In this document: positions 1 to 12,070 of the stretch, piece after piece
How positions within the stretch are numbered: the stretch's first letter is position 1
Layout of the letters: the number at the start of each line of letters is the position of its first letter
Assembly: GCF_019925205.1 (NCBI RefSeq)
Contig: NC_083567.1
Location: 17,732,001-17,796,000 of the forward strand
DNA length: 64,000 bases
Reading direction: 5' to 3'
Origin: Metopolophium dirhodum
Lineage: Eukaryota; Arthropoda; Insecta; Hemiptera; Aphididae
Notes under the pieces: generated by a model
What the model was told of the DNA's origin: nothing
The model's database searches: none
The model's input: the letters and a program-made list of their open reading frames with translations, nothing else
Made by a program: the position numbers and the translations under genes

Positions 1-2245
1 AAAAAATTTAAAGGAGGGTGTTGGCGCCCGCAGACAAATGCTTTTTAGTAAACCAAAAAAAAATGTGGAAAATATTTTACTGTAGGAATACACATTACAA
101 AGTACAAACTAAAATGCCCAGAATCTTAAACAGAAAAAACTATTCAAAATATTTATTTCTTTAAAGAAGCATTATTAATAGGGCACCACGTTATCTAAGT
201 TCAAGTCTATACAAAAATTCAACTAGTTACATTCTTAAAAAAAAATTTAAAGGAGGGTGTTGGCGCCCGCAGACAAATGCTTTTTAGTAAACCAAAAAAA
301 AATGTGGAAAATATTTATATCTTTAAAGAAGCATTATTAATAGGGCACCACGTTATCTAAGTTCAAGTCTATACAAAAATTCAACTAGTTACATTCTTAA
401 AAAAAAATTTAAAGGAGGGTGTTGGTGCCCGCAGACAAATGCTTTTAAGAAAACCAAAAAAAAATGTGGAAAATATTTTACTGTAGGAATACACATTACA
501 AAGTACAAACTAAAATGCCCAGAATCTTAAACAGAAAAAACTATTCAAAATATTTATTTCTTTAAAGAAGCATTATTAATAGGGCAACAGGTTATCAATA
601 TTCAAGTCAATACAAAAAACTAAACTAGAGTTAAATTCTTAAAAAAAAAATTTGAAGGTGGGTGTTGGCGCCCGCAGGCAAATGCTTTTAAGAAAACCAA
701 AAGAAAATTTAGAAAAAATCTACCTTCACAATCTACATCAAAGTTCAAGTCTATACAAAAATTTGACTAGTTACATTCCTAAAAAAAAATTTGTAAGAGG
801 GTGTTGGCGCCCGCAGGCAAATGCTTTTTAGAAAACCAAAAAAAACTGTGGAAAATATTTTACTGTAGGAATACACATTACAAAGTACAAACTAAAATGC
901 CCAGAATCTTAAACAGAAAAAACTATTCAAAATATTTATTTCTTTAAAGAAGCATTATTAATAGGGCACCACGTTATCTAAGTTCAAGTCTATACAAAAA
1001 TTCAACTAGTTACATTCTTAAAAAAAAATTTAAAGGAGGGTGTTGGTGCCCGCAGACAAATGCTTTTAAGAAAACCAAAAAAAAATGTGGAAAATATTTT
1101 ACTGTAGGAATACACATTACAAAGTACAAACTAAAATGCCAAGAATCTTAAACAGAAAAAACTATTCAAAATATTTATTTCTTTAAAGAAGCATTATTAA
1201 TAGGGCAACAGGTTATCAATATTCAAGTCAATACAAAAAACTAAACTAGAGTTACATTACTAAAAAAAAATTTGAAGGAGGGTGTTGGCGCCCGCAGACA
1301 AATGCTTTTTAGAAAACCAAAAAAAAATGTGGAAAATATTTTACTGTAGGAATACACATCACAAAGTACAAACTAAAATTCCCAGAATCTTAAACAGAAA
1401 AAACTAATCAAAATATTTAGTTCATTAAAGAAGGATTATTCGTATGGCACCAAGGTATTAATATTCAAGTCAATACAAAACAATTCAACTAGAGTTACAT
1501 TACTAAAAAAAAATTTGAAGGTGGGTGTTGGCGCCCGCAGGCAAATGCTTTAAAGAAAACCAAAAAAAAATTTAGAAAAAAATCTACCTTCACAATCTAC
1601 ATCAAAGTTCAAGTCTATACAAAAATTTGACTAGTTACATTCCTAAAAAAAAAAATTGTAGGAGGGTGTTGGCGCCTGCAGGCAAATGCATTTTGGAAAA
1701 CAAAAAAAAATTTTAATAAATTATACTGTGGGAATACACATTACAAACTTCAAACTAAAATGTCCAAAATCTTAAACAGAAAAAACTATTCAAAATATTT
1801 AGTCCATTAAAGAAGGATTATTCATAGGGTACCAGGTTGTTAATGTTTAAAAAATATATACAAATTCATTACTTAAGATAAATTCATAAAAAAAAAAATT
1901 GAAAAGGAGGTGTGGGCGCCAGTAGGAAATGCATTTTAAAAGGCAAAAAAAAATTTAAAAAAAATGTTGATGGCACCGGCTTTTTAGTGTTTAAAAAATC
2001 TATATAGAAAGATCAATAGGAATTAAATAACAGAAAAAATATTGTGGAGGGGAGCACGGAAGCCTGTAGGAAAATGAACATCATAAAGCAACCACAAATG
2101 AGATAAAATTAAACATTTAGTATTCTCTGAAATACATTTTTGAAAATATTCATATTATAAATCAATTGAATTAAATCTATGAAAAAAAATTGAAAGGAGA
2201 ACGTGGGCACCCGCAGGCAAACGCATTTTTAGGATTTAAAAAAAA
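1..2245. repeat. Satellite array, ~240 bp units alternating with ~140-160 bp units
   Basis: A core GTGTTGGYGCCCGCAG recurs at about 17, 256, 419, 661, 801, 1040, 1281, 1524 and 1666, with decayed copies near 1909, 2050 and 2202. Spacing is 239, 163, 242, 140, 239, 241, 243, 142 and 243 bp. The full unit carries A-runs, the core, an AATATTTTACTGTAGG block and an AAGAAGCATTATTAATAGGG block. The 163-bp unit has lost the stretch between two AAAATATTT copies; the ~140-bp unit has different filler (ATCTACCTTCACAATC). Units at 419 and 1040 share the variant core TTGGTGCCCG, suggesting multi-unit amplification. Copies decay to the right, as at an array edge; the array continues left of the window. 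Reading frames across it are chance. Confidence 0.93.
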
Positions 2246-4751
2246 TCATTTGGGACCCGGTTGTAAATGTAAAAAAGATATATATAAAAATAATAAATTG
2301 AATAAGGAACGTGAGAGAACCTGTAGCCAGCCTTTTTTCAAATTATATAGTATGTACAAAGGTACTCAGTGTACTCCCAGGTATAACCGGTTAATGTTGA
2401 AATATATTTATACAAAAAAATCTACTAGAGTTCAATGAATTTAATAAAAAAATCGTTTGAGAAACCTGGGTGAAATAACAGTAAACAAAAGAATACGCTG
2501 GAAGCTAAATACTGCAATACATATTAACTACAATCCAAAAACTAGGTATTTTTTACATTAGAATAACAGGAACAGTTATTATGATCAGAGGTGTATCACC
2601 GTACTATATGTATTAGAAAATGTATAAAAATGAATGTAATTTATAAAGGATGCAAAAAAATTAAATGAGAAAAATGTCCTGCACGGACTCTATTATGTGA
2701 TTGTAATTTATGAAGGACATAAAATAATGTTTAATTTAAAATAATATTGTGTTTGGCTGGGTCTACAGTCAATGTTAAATTACAAGCTATAAAGTCGAAA
2801 TGCAAATAAAAACATAGTCAGATATCTGTTTTTAGTCTTTGTAAATATGTGCGGAAAAAAATTAGATTTAGTACAATATAAAAAAATGTGGGAAGGAAAC
2901 CTTGAGCATTCTTTGACAATAGGATATTAAAACACAAAACCATATTTTAAAGTAAAACTATTGATTTTATATACATATTTAATATTTACAAAAACTCACG
3001 AGTATTGAAAACCTTACAAAATCCTAATATAATAATATTTTGTTATATTTTAAAATACATTTTATAATTTGTTGTGGTAAAAAAATCATTGATTAATATT
3101 GGCTGTATTTAAGTTTTTAATAACTATACTGGTACAACTCTAGCTGACAGTCTTTAAGACCGTGTTATAAAAACTATGATAATTAGTTAATGTCTAATTC
3201 CTGCCCTATCCTAACCTAACCAAATTAATAATATTTAAATATTTTCTTTCATTGTTATGTTTACAATATCGAATACCTTGATAGTTAGTAGGAAAAGATC
3301 ATCGCAAAGCTCACGACCAGTGATGATAGTCGTCTATCATCACCATAGCTTCAACTAACCATAGGTTTACCTAACTAACCTTCTTATGACTTATTAGGAC
3401 ACTTTGAATAAAAAGATCCCGAGTTGCAGGTTGCCGAACTTAAGTGTTTGATTATCAAGTTGATCCTTTGATCGTTGACACCTTAATCCACGCTATGGAC
3501 GGAGCCCATAGATAATAAAGATATGGATAGGCCACGCCTATGTTAAATACATTTGAGGCCGCGTTCCCAGAGGGGAAGGCAATCGAGGCTCCTTTATATT
3601 GATAGTCGATACTCGATATAGGTATACTTTTTTATTTGGCCTCAATTGTTCCCCTCGAAGACCGCTGATAAGACCATTATCTATGATGAAGCCATACCCA
3701 GCTCACTCGTGTAAACAATTTGAAGCACATAAAATCGATCAACGAGTCTCCATTAATGATTTATGAGCATCTATCCTTTCACAACACACACTTGGAGACA
3801 ACACAATATGCACATGAAATGTTTTTTTTTAAAACAAAATCTTTAATGATTTTTTTAGCTTCGTGTTTTTTTAAAAATACCAGGATAATGTCGAGCATGG
3901 GAGCAACTTTATAACGTATTCAATTAATTTTATTTTGGACTTATTCAAACATGTTATGGAGGATGGTCCTTTTGGTCGTCCAGGTCCACAAATATTTCAA
4001 TTCATAATATGAAATCCCAGCCTTGTCCCCCATACTCTGATATTAAAAGCCCAGCCCACCTTCATATTCTCTATGCAAAAAGTAAATTTAAGACAAATTT
4101 GTGAATCAATGCACAGTCTCTCTATTGTATTAATATTTGTGATTTCATTAATTTTCAGTATTTTGTATAATTAGATTGGGAAAACATAAGACAATATAAT
4201 TTACACAAGACTGTGACTAACACAATCATACTTTGATAAGTACCTTCTATATTTGAATTAATCGTTTTTTTCCGGTACTTTATTGGTGGACGGCACTTTA
4301 ACTACGGTCCCTCAACCTACTGAGGCATTTCCTTTTAGGAAATTAATTAAATCCTCAAACATAACTCTTAATTCAAGAGTTTGTAACTAATGCAATCATA
4401 ATATAATATGATTATAGACAGTATAGTACATTTCATAATATTTTTTTTATAATATTTACTGTTAGTGAAGTATTAAGTTTGTACTTCTAATATAATATTT
4501 GTTATGATATTTATGGACGACACTTGCACCATGGCCCCTCGATATAGTAATGTGGCGAACCGGCACATCTCTTTTAGATAAATGATTAAATACTTAATCA
4601 AGTCTTCCAATTTACTAGACATTTGTATTTTGTAGATAATTTGGGATAATTTAAAGAATAATTTGAAATTGAAGAGAGACTGTGTGAATTAACAAAATAT
4701 GTGGTGTGAAATGTACAATTGAACACCTGTTAAAATGTATTATATTGAACT
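2246..4751. other. Intergenic, no gene recognised
   Basis: AT-rich sequence without a convincing reading frame. It is moderately less AT-rich at 3,300-3,700, which may be an old transposon relic, but I saw no termini or coding trace. Two to three CCTAA units at 3,207-3,222 are too few to mean a telomere. Confidence 0.6.
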
Positions 4752-5060
4752 TTAATTAATTTTTTTTTTTCTTTCTTTAATTATCATTAAGCCTGGTAAC
4801 TATGGACATTAGCTGTTTTGTTTGTTTATTTGTAGGGGAGGATACTGTTGGTTGGTAATCACGTGTGTGTAGTTTTTGGCAGATTTTCAAGTGGGCACCC
4901 GTAGGTATCTGCCATGCCCGGGTGGGGGATGACGGCACTTGTTCTCCGGACACCGTGACTGTCATGCCACCCATGGCCGAGGAATCGAATTTGGGTCGAC
5001 TGCGTTGCAGCCGACGCTTTAGTCCGGTCGGCCACTCCGTCCCCCTTAGTTAATTTTTTA
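4752..5060 (-). mobile_element. tRNA-derived SINE with target-site duplication
   Basis: Read on the minus strand from about 5045, the head resembles a class II (Ser/Leu-like) tRNA. It has an A-box-like TGGCCGACCGGACTAAAG and a B-box-like AATTCGATTCC about 35 bp later, as expected for an internal RNA polymerase III promoter. A tRNA-unrelated body follows and ends in an A-rich tail (plus-strand T run at 4761-4776). The insertion is flanked by TTAATTAATTTTTT (4752-4765) and TTAGTTAATTTTTT (5046-5059), which differ at one base. The block is markedly GC-richer than its surroundings. The short open frames on both strands here belong to the SINE and are not genes. Confidence 0.85.
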
Positions 5061-6202
5061 TAATGAACTATAATAAACATTGGAACATTTATTGCAATAT
5101 ACGTTTATATTATACATAGATTTCAAGTATGATTTTTTTAGTTTTTTTTTTTTATATTTACCTACCTATTACAATACAAGACACTTTATTTTTATGTTTT
5201 GAAGCAATATATGTTTTGGATTATTTAGAACTATATAAACTAAATTTCAGACCCGTAGTTTAGTATTTAAAGTTTTAAGTTTATATGATCAGAGTCGTGG
5301 AACCACATTTTTTCAGACTCTACTAGAATGTTGTAGTTAAATTAAACTATAATAGGTATGTGGAATAATAGTACCTAACCTTCTATGATAATTTGTTATG
5401 AATATAATATTATAAGTAATAGCTCAAATTTAGCACTTTTACGGTACATTTCCCTAATATTTTAACAGAAATTATGGAGCTAAAAATATAGAAATACCTA
5501 TATTATTTTACGGTTCATAGTTTTGTTTCATTTATAATAATATTGCTTTTTAATATACTTTTTCATAAATTAATATTTATTACAGTTGGCTTTTATGATT
5601 TGTTTGAACTATTAGTACGTATTTTTTTGGGGAGATCCCTATTATTATAACACCGTTATCAATATGCGTCTCACTGTACCCAGGTTTCCACTACAGATAA
5701 ATCATTACTTATTACCAGGGCTATTAAATGCATTTACATGCTTTTTTGCTACACCGTGACCATATAAAAAATGCATTTGGCCAAAATCTTATTCTACATA
5801 TTATTTTTTTGGGTTAGTTCATATAATTGCATGTTTTCATGATTTCTTCGTATTTATGCTTACTTTCTTAAAATGTTTTTATATTTTCGGTTCATCCGTT
5901 AGAAAAATTAATAGGTACCTACCTACCAAGTATGTAAATAAAGAATTTTTTTTTGTAAACCAATTTGAATTTAATAAAAACGTTTTCATTCGGTATTTTT
6001 TTGAATTTTAAGTGCATATTTTTAAATATTTCACTGCATATATTTTCCTGTTTTTAGTGCATACATGCAGGCAAATATTTAACACTTTTTCATTGCATTA
6101 AATTCACAGCTAATTACTTTTACTTCCCATCATAGTACCTACCACAGTTAATGTTAAATGTCAAATTGTCAACAATCAACTGCTTCTTCAACTTGATAAC
6201 AC
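5061..6202. other. Intergenic, no gene recognised
   Basis: AT-rich sequence. I found no coding frame with splice support and no clear transposon termini. Confidence 0.6.
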
Positions 6203-6342
6203 TTAAGAGGATGTCAGATTTTTAGCGCACCATTTATTTCTCTCTCTGACCCACGCACAATCATTTTAGTGTTTTCTTAATCGTACATTTGGTATGCTTC
6301 GCGTGGGTCAAATATGGAAAACAAATAGTGCGCTGACATCCC
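6203..6342. mobile_element. Short palindromic MITE of the TTAA family
   Basis: The left end is TTAAGAGGATGTCAG and the right end is GTGCGCTGACATCC, an inverted pair. The arms continue inward through TTAGCGCACCATTTATTT and GACCCACGC on the left and GCGTGGGTC and AAATAGTGCGC on the right. The right terminal TTAA is not preserved, so this is an aged or truncated copy. The right half closely matches the right end of the element at 27,270-27,698. Use of TTAA fits piggyBac-like cut-and-paste elements, but no transposase is present. Confidence 0.8.
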
Positions 6343-7504
6343 AACCAGCAACAGATCTTTTTATTCTATCCTATAAGTCAAGGTTGTAAACCTATATCAA
6401 CTGATAACGGCAGTTTCAGCCAAAGAGTCAAGTGGCCTTTGCATTTCAAGATCCATTCCCTACGTATTCGGCATTGTTGACATAACTATTCTACCTTTAC
6501 ACTTTTTCTTCCCCTGTCTCTCACAGCTATATACAGGCTCAGCCACTCTCATTCCACACTTCCATAATGATCGGTATTCTGTCTATCCATCTCTTCTTCA
6601 GTCTTCTCGCCCCTCATTTCCCCTCTAAATTAACTTATATAGCCACTCTCACTATCTCTTATCATACAGTAACCGAACCACCTAAATCTATTCTCTCTTG
6701 TTTTCACTACAATATGTACACTACCCTACACTACCCTTCATTAATTAATTTCTTATTCTATCCTCTTTTGTACCTTAACACCTAACTTATTATTCTCATA
6801 TCTGCTACTCTCACTCCACTTATCTACCCTAACCTTACATTTATTTTTCATCTTTCCCTTTCATACACCAAACATTCTGAAATCCTGTTGACCCATTTCC
6901 TTATATTCGCCATACCACACACTTCCTAATTCCTATTCACTCAGTCTCTAGTTACCTACAAGTCATCGTACTTGATTATCGGTGAAAATATTTAAATATC
7001 ATTGAGCAAATTCCCTACTCGAAAGAATTACTTAAAAAAATATCATACCTGACCAATTTTCTAATTTTGAACACGACTTTATTGATAGTCGGAATAGTGT
7101 TATACCAGTATAATTACAATACAAATATTGACAAATTTCGGGCAATACATCCCCTGTTCAATTAACAATAATAAAAAGAAACACGTATCTTATGCAGTAA
7201 AATGTTCTACAATATTCTAATGACCTATGCGTTACAGTCTATTCGTTACAGATATTATATAAACCTACCAATAAATACCTAATATTAATTTTTATCATAC
7301 AGAGTTTGTATTTTTAAATGTTGTATCCAAGGATTTATTAGTTTTATTTTTATACATAAAAAATTACATTTATTCACAAATCAGTTATCAACTAGAACTC
7401 GACTACGAGTAAGACAGCGTTTGGATTGTTCGGACTGGCGTATAATTTATTATTATTATACATTGCGCGCCTTTGGTAGGTAGTAGTAAAGTAGTAAACG
7501 TATA
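6343..7504. other. Intergenic; pyrimidine-rich tract at about 6480-6960
   Basis: 6,480-6,960 is strongly biased to C and T on the plus strand (many ACTCTC, CCCCTC and CTACCCT blocks), producing a spurious long frame. The rest is AT-rich without recognisable features. Confidence 0.55.
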
Positions 7505-8740
7505 TGCTACGTTACCGAGTTAACAGATTTTCCGTGACAATAAATATTTAATTCAAGTCTAAAAAGTAAATTTAAGCCCCAAAAGAATATAAAAACAAAC
7601 TTACTTTAATTATCGACTCTTTCGGCGGATACCGTGATGTGAACTGCGACGCCCATGAGGAAATGCTTCAGAATACAGAACTTAGAATATTGTGATTTAT
7701 GAAAAATAAAATTATACGAAACGCGGTAAGTTTTTTGCTCGTATCTTCTTTGCTTATTGAAATTTTAGAATTTTTAATCGACTGTGTCTTCTGCAACGGC
7801 TTTGAGATTTGCCATAGATAAATAAATAAATGATAGATATTATACTAGGTACGTCAATATGATGAATCCACGGATATAATATAATGCAACTTTTTATATC
7901 AAAGAGTTCCGTGTTAAGGAACAATTTGTTCACTTAAATTTGATATGACAATAAACCAAAATAGTTTATAATTTTGAGTTTGAATTATAATAATATGATA
8001 TAGGTATTATTTAAATTATTATTTTCGTTTACCAATTTAATTATTGATTAAGGTGGTGAATAGATATCTGCAGAAGCACAAGAATATTTTCATAAGAGCA
8101 TATTGCATTTTATCAATCATTAAATAAAAATGTGATTACCGGATTTTAGAGTTAACATAAAGCCATAAACGTATACAGTTAATTAGTAAATTCATCAAAT
8201 ACTATAATACCAACTAGATTTCTAAAACTCGAAAAGAGTTTGTTTTAAGACTGTCTGTTTTGATAACAACTAATTTAATTTAAAGTGTATTGTTATATTA
8301 TATTATAATGCAATTAATAACTATAGTAAAATATATAATTGCATGACATTTAATACCTATATATGTATATAGCCATCTAGGCTAATATAAAATATATGAG
8401 GTGTATAATATATTTATGTATATAAAAATATAAAATATAAAGAATAATAACATTATATTGCTTTAAATTACTTCGCGCAAACCTAAGGTGATACCCGGCG
8501 TATAGTATAACATGCAAAAAGGTGCGTATTAAACTTGGCGTGGTGAAACGAAGACGGTCTCGCGTATTTTATAAATTGGGCTTTTAGGATTAAACTTATA
8601 AATGCTTCTACGTCACCTAGTTAACAGATTATCCGTGGCAATAAATATATAATTTAAGTCCAAAAAGTAAATGTAAAATAGTAGGTAATAATATGAAAAC
8701 AAACTTACTCGTAAACATCTACTCTTCCGGTGAAACGTAG
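7505..8740 (-). repeat. Two ~120-bp direct repeats 1.1 kb apart, possibly duplicated first exons
   Basis: About 7,505-7,625 and 8,612-8,735 are roughly three-quarters identical by eye. Both contain GTTAACAGATTWTCCGTG, CAATAAATAT, AAAAAGTAAATKTAA and then ACAAACTTACT. On the minus strand each copy has a GTAAGTTTG donor-like site preceded by a GC-richer stretch (around 7,620-7,670 and 8,730-8,780). This would fit duplicated untranslated first exons of a leftward transcript. No downstream coding exon was found, so the interpretation is weak. The repeat itself is visible. Confidence 0.5.
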
Positions 8741-9168
8741 CTAGAGTGCCGCCATCGCCGAAGAAACAGCCATGTTCATCCATCTTCATTTAATCATCTC
8801 ACCCCGATGAGCTGAAACTTGGAAGTATCGAAATATTTTATGAAAATAACCTGATCATAACGAAATTGGCTAGTTTGTGTATAAACTCACATTATAATAT
8901 ATACGATTTAACGAACTTTCTGTTTATATTGGTGGCTTATTATTTTTTTGTTCACTGAAATCAAACATACAATAATTTTATTTATAATACAATAGTATTT
9001 GCTGAAATTATTAGGATTGTTAACCGTCGCCGACGAATTTCGACAATTGACGATTGCCATAGATATTATAAAATATATTATTTACTATGATATCCATAGA
9101 ACTTCTATATTATAGTATTATACTCAGTACCTATACAGTATATTGATAAATCCTTTCTTCTTTTACAG
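8741..9168. other. Intergenic, no feature seen
   Basis: AT-rich sequence with no coding frame or repeat termini recognised. Confidence 0.5.
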
Positions 9169-9428
9169 AAATCTTTGTCATCTGCAATGAACCTATTCTG
9201 GTTTTCTATTTCAATTATAGTTCGCATGCCAAATTTAAGTAGGTACTTGTCCAAAACTCGACTACCGGGAAATCATTGGTTTTTATGGTATAGCCTTACG
9301 AAGTTCACGATTTTCGGTGTTTTACGCACCCGTAAAGTTCGACTACCGGGAAATCATTGGTTTTTATGGTATAGCCTTACGAAGTTCACGATTTTCGGTG
9401 TTTTACGCACCCGTAAAGTTTACCGAGC
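9169..9428 (+). other. Exon-like open segment containing an 81-bp tandem duplication
   Basis: A pyrimidine tract and TTTTACAG acceptor-like site end at 9,168, and a GTAAGT donor-like site starts at 9,429. The interval is open in the frame beginning MSSAMNLFWF and continuing through two copies of a 27-residue block that includes PGNHWFLWYSLTKFTIFGV. I do not recognise the peptide family. The length and both splice-like sites could be chance in AT-rich DNA, so this is a candidate exon of an unidentified transcript. Confidence 0.3.
9259..9420. repeat. Perfect 81-bp tandem duplication
   Basis: 9,259-9,339 and 9,340-9,420 are identical base for base, starting CGACTACCGGGAAATC and ending CACCCGTAAAGTT. 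The unit is 27 codons and keeps the plus-strand frame open. Perfect identity implies a very recent duplication or an assembly artefact. Confidence 0.97.
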
Positions 9429-9658
9429 GTAAGTATAACAAATTTATTTTTATTTTTAATCTAGGTAAATCAACGTTTTAAAATTGATGATGCAAAAATA
9501 ATTCTGACACCCACCCATGGTGGTTTTATATAAAAAGTCGAGGGATGTTTTTGATTTCAATTGTTCGAGCAAGCGCAGTGTGCGAGTGACTACACCGGGT
9601 ATATATAAAATACCAACAATTTCAATTAACTATAATATAACCAAATACTATAGATTAG

Positions 9659-9744
9659 AATACGAGAAGCCTTGTCCCCGGCTAATGACTTTAATGTTGA
9701 AGCCGTATCAATAAATAAAAAAAAAAAAAAAAAATACGAGAAGC
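9659..9744 (+). mobile_element. LINE 3' tail inserted with 12-bp target-site duplication
   Basis: AATACGAGAAGC occurs at 9,659-9,670 and again at 9,733-9,744. Between them lies a 62-bp insert ending CCGTATCAATAAATAA followed by an A run, the form of a severely 5'-truncated non-LTR retrotransposon. A similar ACTATCAATAAATAA tail lies at 43,511-43,558. The inverted sequence at 10,620-10,651 carries the same surroundings without the insert, an empty-site paralogue. Confidence 0.8.
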
Positions 9745-11360
9745 TCTGTAGAAACCTGCTGGCGTCATAGCGCTAGAAAATGTATGTGATTGCCTATTCA
9801 GTCCCTTTCTCCTTATCACTTTTATGTACTCGTTAACTAATACAAATAATTTGGCGCCATATTTTACCTTTATTGTATTATATTATACACCTAGTTATTA
9901 ATTTAACATATTATATCATAAATATAAAAATATTGTTCATACATATTTTATAATGTTCTCATACCTAAGTTCTATTTCTTTTATTATTTTGTATTTGTAC
10001 ATTGTACATAATATTATGACTTGAAATGATGGTGTACACTGTTGCAAATATTTAGTAGGTACCTACATTTTGTATATTGTTTTAATAATATTTTGTATTA
10101 ATCTTTATGTCACACATTTCTCACTGTACATATTTTTTAGTTAGTATTATCAATATTTCGTGATAATTATATAATTATTTTTTCACAACTATAGATATCA
10201 TTAAAATGTTTAAAACTTACCCGTATAACCGTGTAGAACTGTATCAAATTATTGTAAAAACAATAAGCTAACCATCAAATATTACTCTATGAAATAAACC
10301 TTGTTTTAGTAATCCAGTGTCCATAATCCATACAGCCATACACTTGATACAGGTAAATGGTAATGATGTATTGCACGTTTTATTATAAACTATGTATATA
10401 TTTTTATATTTTAACACTAATAACACTATAATATTAAGTACCTAAAGGCTAATGGACTATTGGACTTAATTTAAAAATTAGAAAAAAGCTAAGTAGTTGT
10501 TCTTTTGTACTAATAACTTATCAGTTAATAGTTATCAGTGTCTAAAAAAGAAAAATTAAGGGGCTTATATAGGCAACCTACTATAATATGTAGCGCTACA
10601 GTGTCCCCTAGCAAATCTAAGAGCTTCCCGTATACTAATCTATAGTATTTGACTATAGTCTAAACGTGAAGTGTACTGACTGTCACTGTGTTATTTGTTA
10701 CTGTGTGTTGTGTACCTAATTCATTGAAATTTGTATAAAACAATAAAAAATCAAATTATATTTGTTTAATAATTTAGTACATTTCTTAATCAGCATCAAA
10801 GCATTGACAATCATAATAAGGTAAACTATTATATTATTAAAAGGTCTGCAGTTAATCTAAATTCTTAAATTTATAGTTTTAAGTCAGTTAAAAAGTTAAA
10901 TTTATATGTACCTACTAAAATATATTTTATAATACCTAACCTAATGGTATAAATTCTATTTAAATGTATATTTACTTTTGTCAAATTGTAGGTATATCTA
11001 TTAAATATTTTTTTTTCAATGATTATCTTATTTAAATAAATAACTTGAATTTGTATTGCCATATTTTAATTATACTGAACTAATTTACCTTTATACTTGT
11101 ATTATTTTATATGATCAGGATTTTTTTTCAGTGTAGGTAATAAAAAAGTAAGTTAAAAAGTAAAAAAAGTTAGTATGATGAAAAAGTGTTTACAGGACAA
11201 AAAAAATAATAAACATTAATTTAAAGCCAATACAAAACTATAACTATTAGACATAAAAAAATTAAAAAAATAATAACAGTAAAGGTAAAAACAATAGAAT
11301 TAAAATAAATTTATGAAATTTCTATAACATTTTTACTTTACAGTAACTTAATTAAGAAAA
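9745..11360. other. Intergenic; inverted partner of the 9.65 kb repeat at 10,620-10,651
   Basis: 10,620-10,651 read on the minus strand matches 9,645-9,675 around the retro-insert (AAATACTATAGATTAG, then GAAGCTC), so the two may be terminal repeats of a ~1-kb element. The remainder is AT-rich with no supported gene. Confidence 0.5.
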
Positions 11361-11591
11361 ATGAAGAGAACATCTATTGTTTTATTTTAAGAAGATTCTA
11401 GTAAAAATTCAGAAGAAAAAGCAAGTTCATCACCATCATCACAGTTAACTGAATTAGATGAAGAAGAAAATTGTGTTATAGAATCATCCAACTTACTTTC
11501 TGTAAAATCGTCCGCCGTAAAAGAGCGCCATTATAATATAAAGTGGGAACAAAAATACAAATGGCTAGTATATAATGAAGAAAAGGCCTGA
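11361..11591 (+). pseudogene. Decayed N-terminal fragment of a hAT/ZMYM-type transposase-like protein
   Basis: One frame runs from ATG at 11,361 to TGA at 11,591 with a single internal TAA at codon 10. It begins MKRTSIVLF, then has an acidic serine-rich stretch and the motif KWEQKYKWLVYNEEK. An MKRT..F start followed by a W..KYKWL block is typical, from memory, of the many aphid zinc-finger-MYM or KIAA1586-like genes derived from hAT transposases. No zinc-binding region or catalytic core follows. I read it as a dead fragment. Confidence 0.5.
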
Positions 11592-12070
11592 CGTTCCAAC
11601 AGAAGATTTCTTGGACAAAACGGTAGATTTGTACGCAGCTAAAAAAGATCGCCGAATTCGATTTCTTTAGAACTTAAAACAATTTATTAACAGTAATAAT
11701 ATCATTTAAAATTAAAATTCAATAACTTTTAACTAAAAATAATGTAAAAATGTTTTTTTCTAGCTATTATTATTATTTATTTATTTTTTGTACCTATATT
11801 GAACTTAACATACATGTATTTAAAAATAAGGATTGGTTATATATAATAATACTATGTGTGTATGTAAAACTTTATGCGAAATGTTGGGTATGACGTATCT
11901 ATTTAATTATAATGTTCACAGTCATAACAGACTACCTATTACAGTATAATAATGTGATATTGTGTAAATAAAATAATACGTATTATAATTGCCCCTCCGA
12001 TTTTTTCAAAAGCCCCTCCGAAGAAAATTGTCTGAAAGAAACACGGTCCGTGTGGCGTGTAGATATAGGT
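11592..12070. other. Intergenic, no gene recognised
   Basis: AT-rich. A short direct repeat GCCCCTCCGA occurs twice near 11,990-12,025. Nothing else is supported. Confidence 0.5.

Noticed and set aside
2190..2438. 82-codon plus-strand frame
   Set aside because: It lies in decayed satellite units and has no family resemblance.
3205..3225. CCTAACCTAACC resembling insect telomeric repeat
   Set aside because: Only two to three units occur, in the middle of ordinary AT-rich sequence.
5000..5045. Functional tRNA gene on the minus strand
   Set aside because: The acceptor stem has no 3' partner and the anticodon and variable arms do not fold as a proper tRNA; it is a SINE head.
4777..5080. Overlapping frames on both strands with Cys/Pro-rich peptides
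   Set aside because: They are explained by the GC-rich SINE body and tRNA-like head.
6567..6785. 72-codon plus-strand frame
   Set aside because: It is a by-product of a pyrimidine-rich tract.
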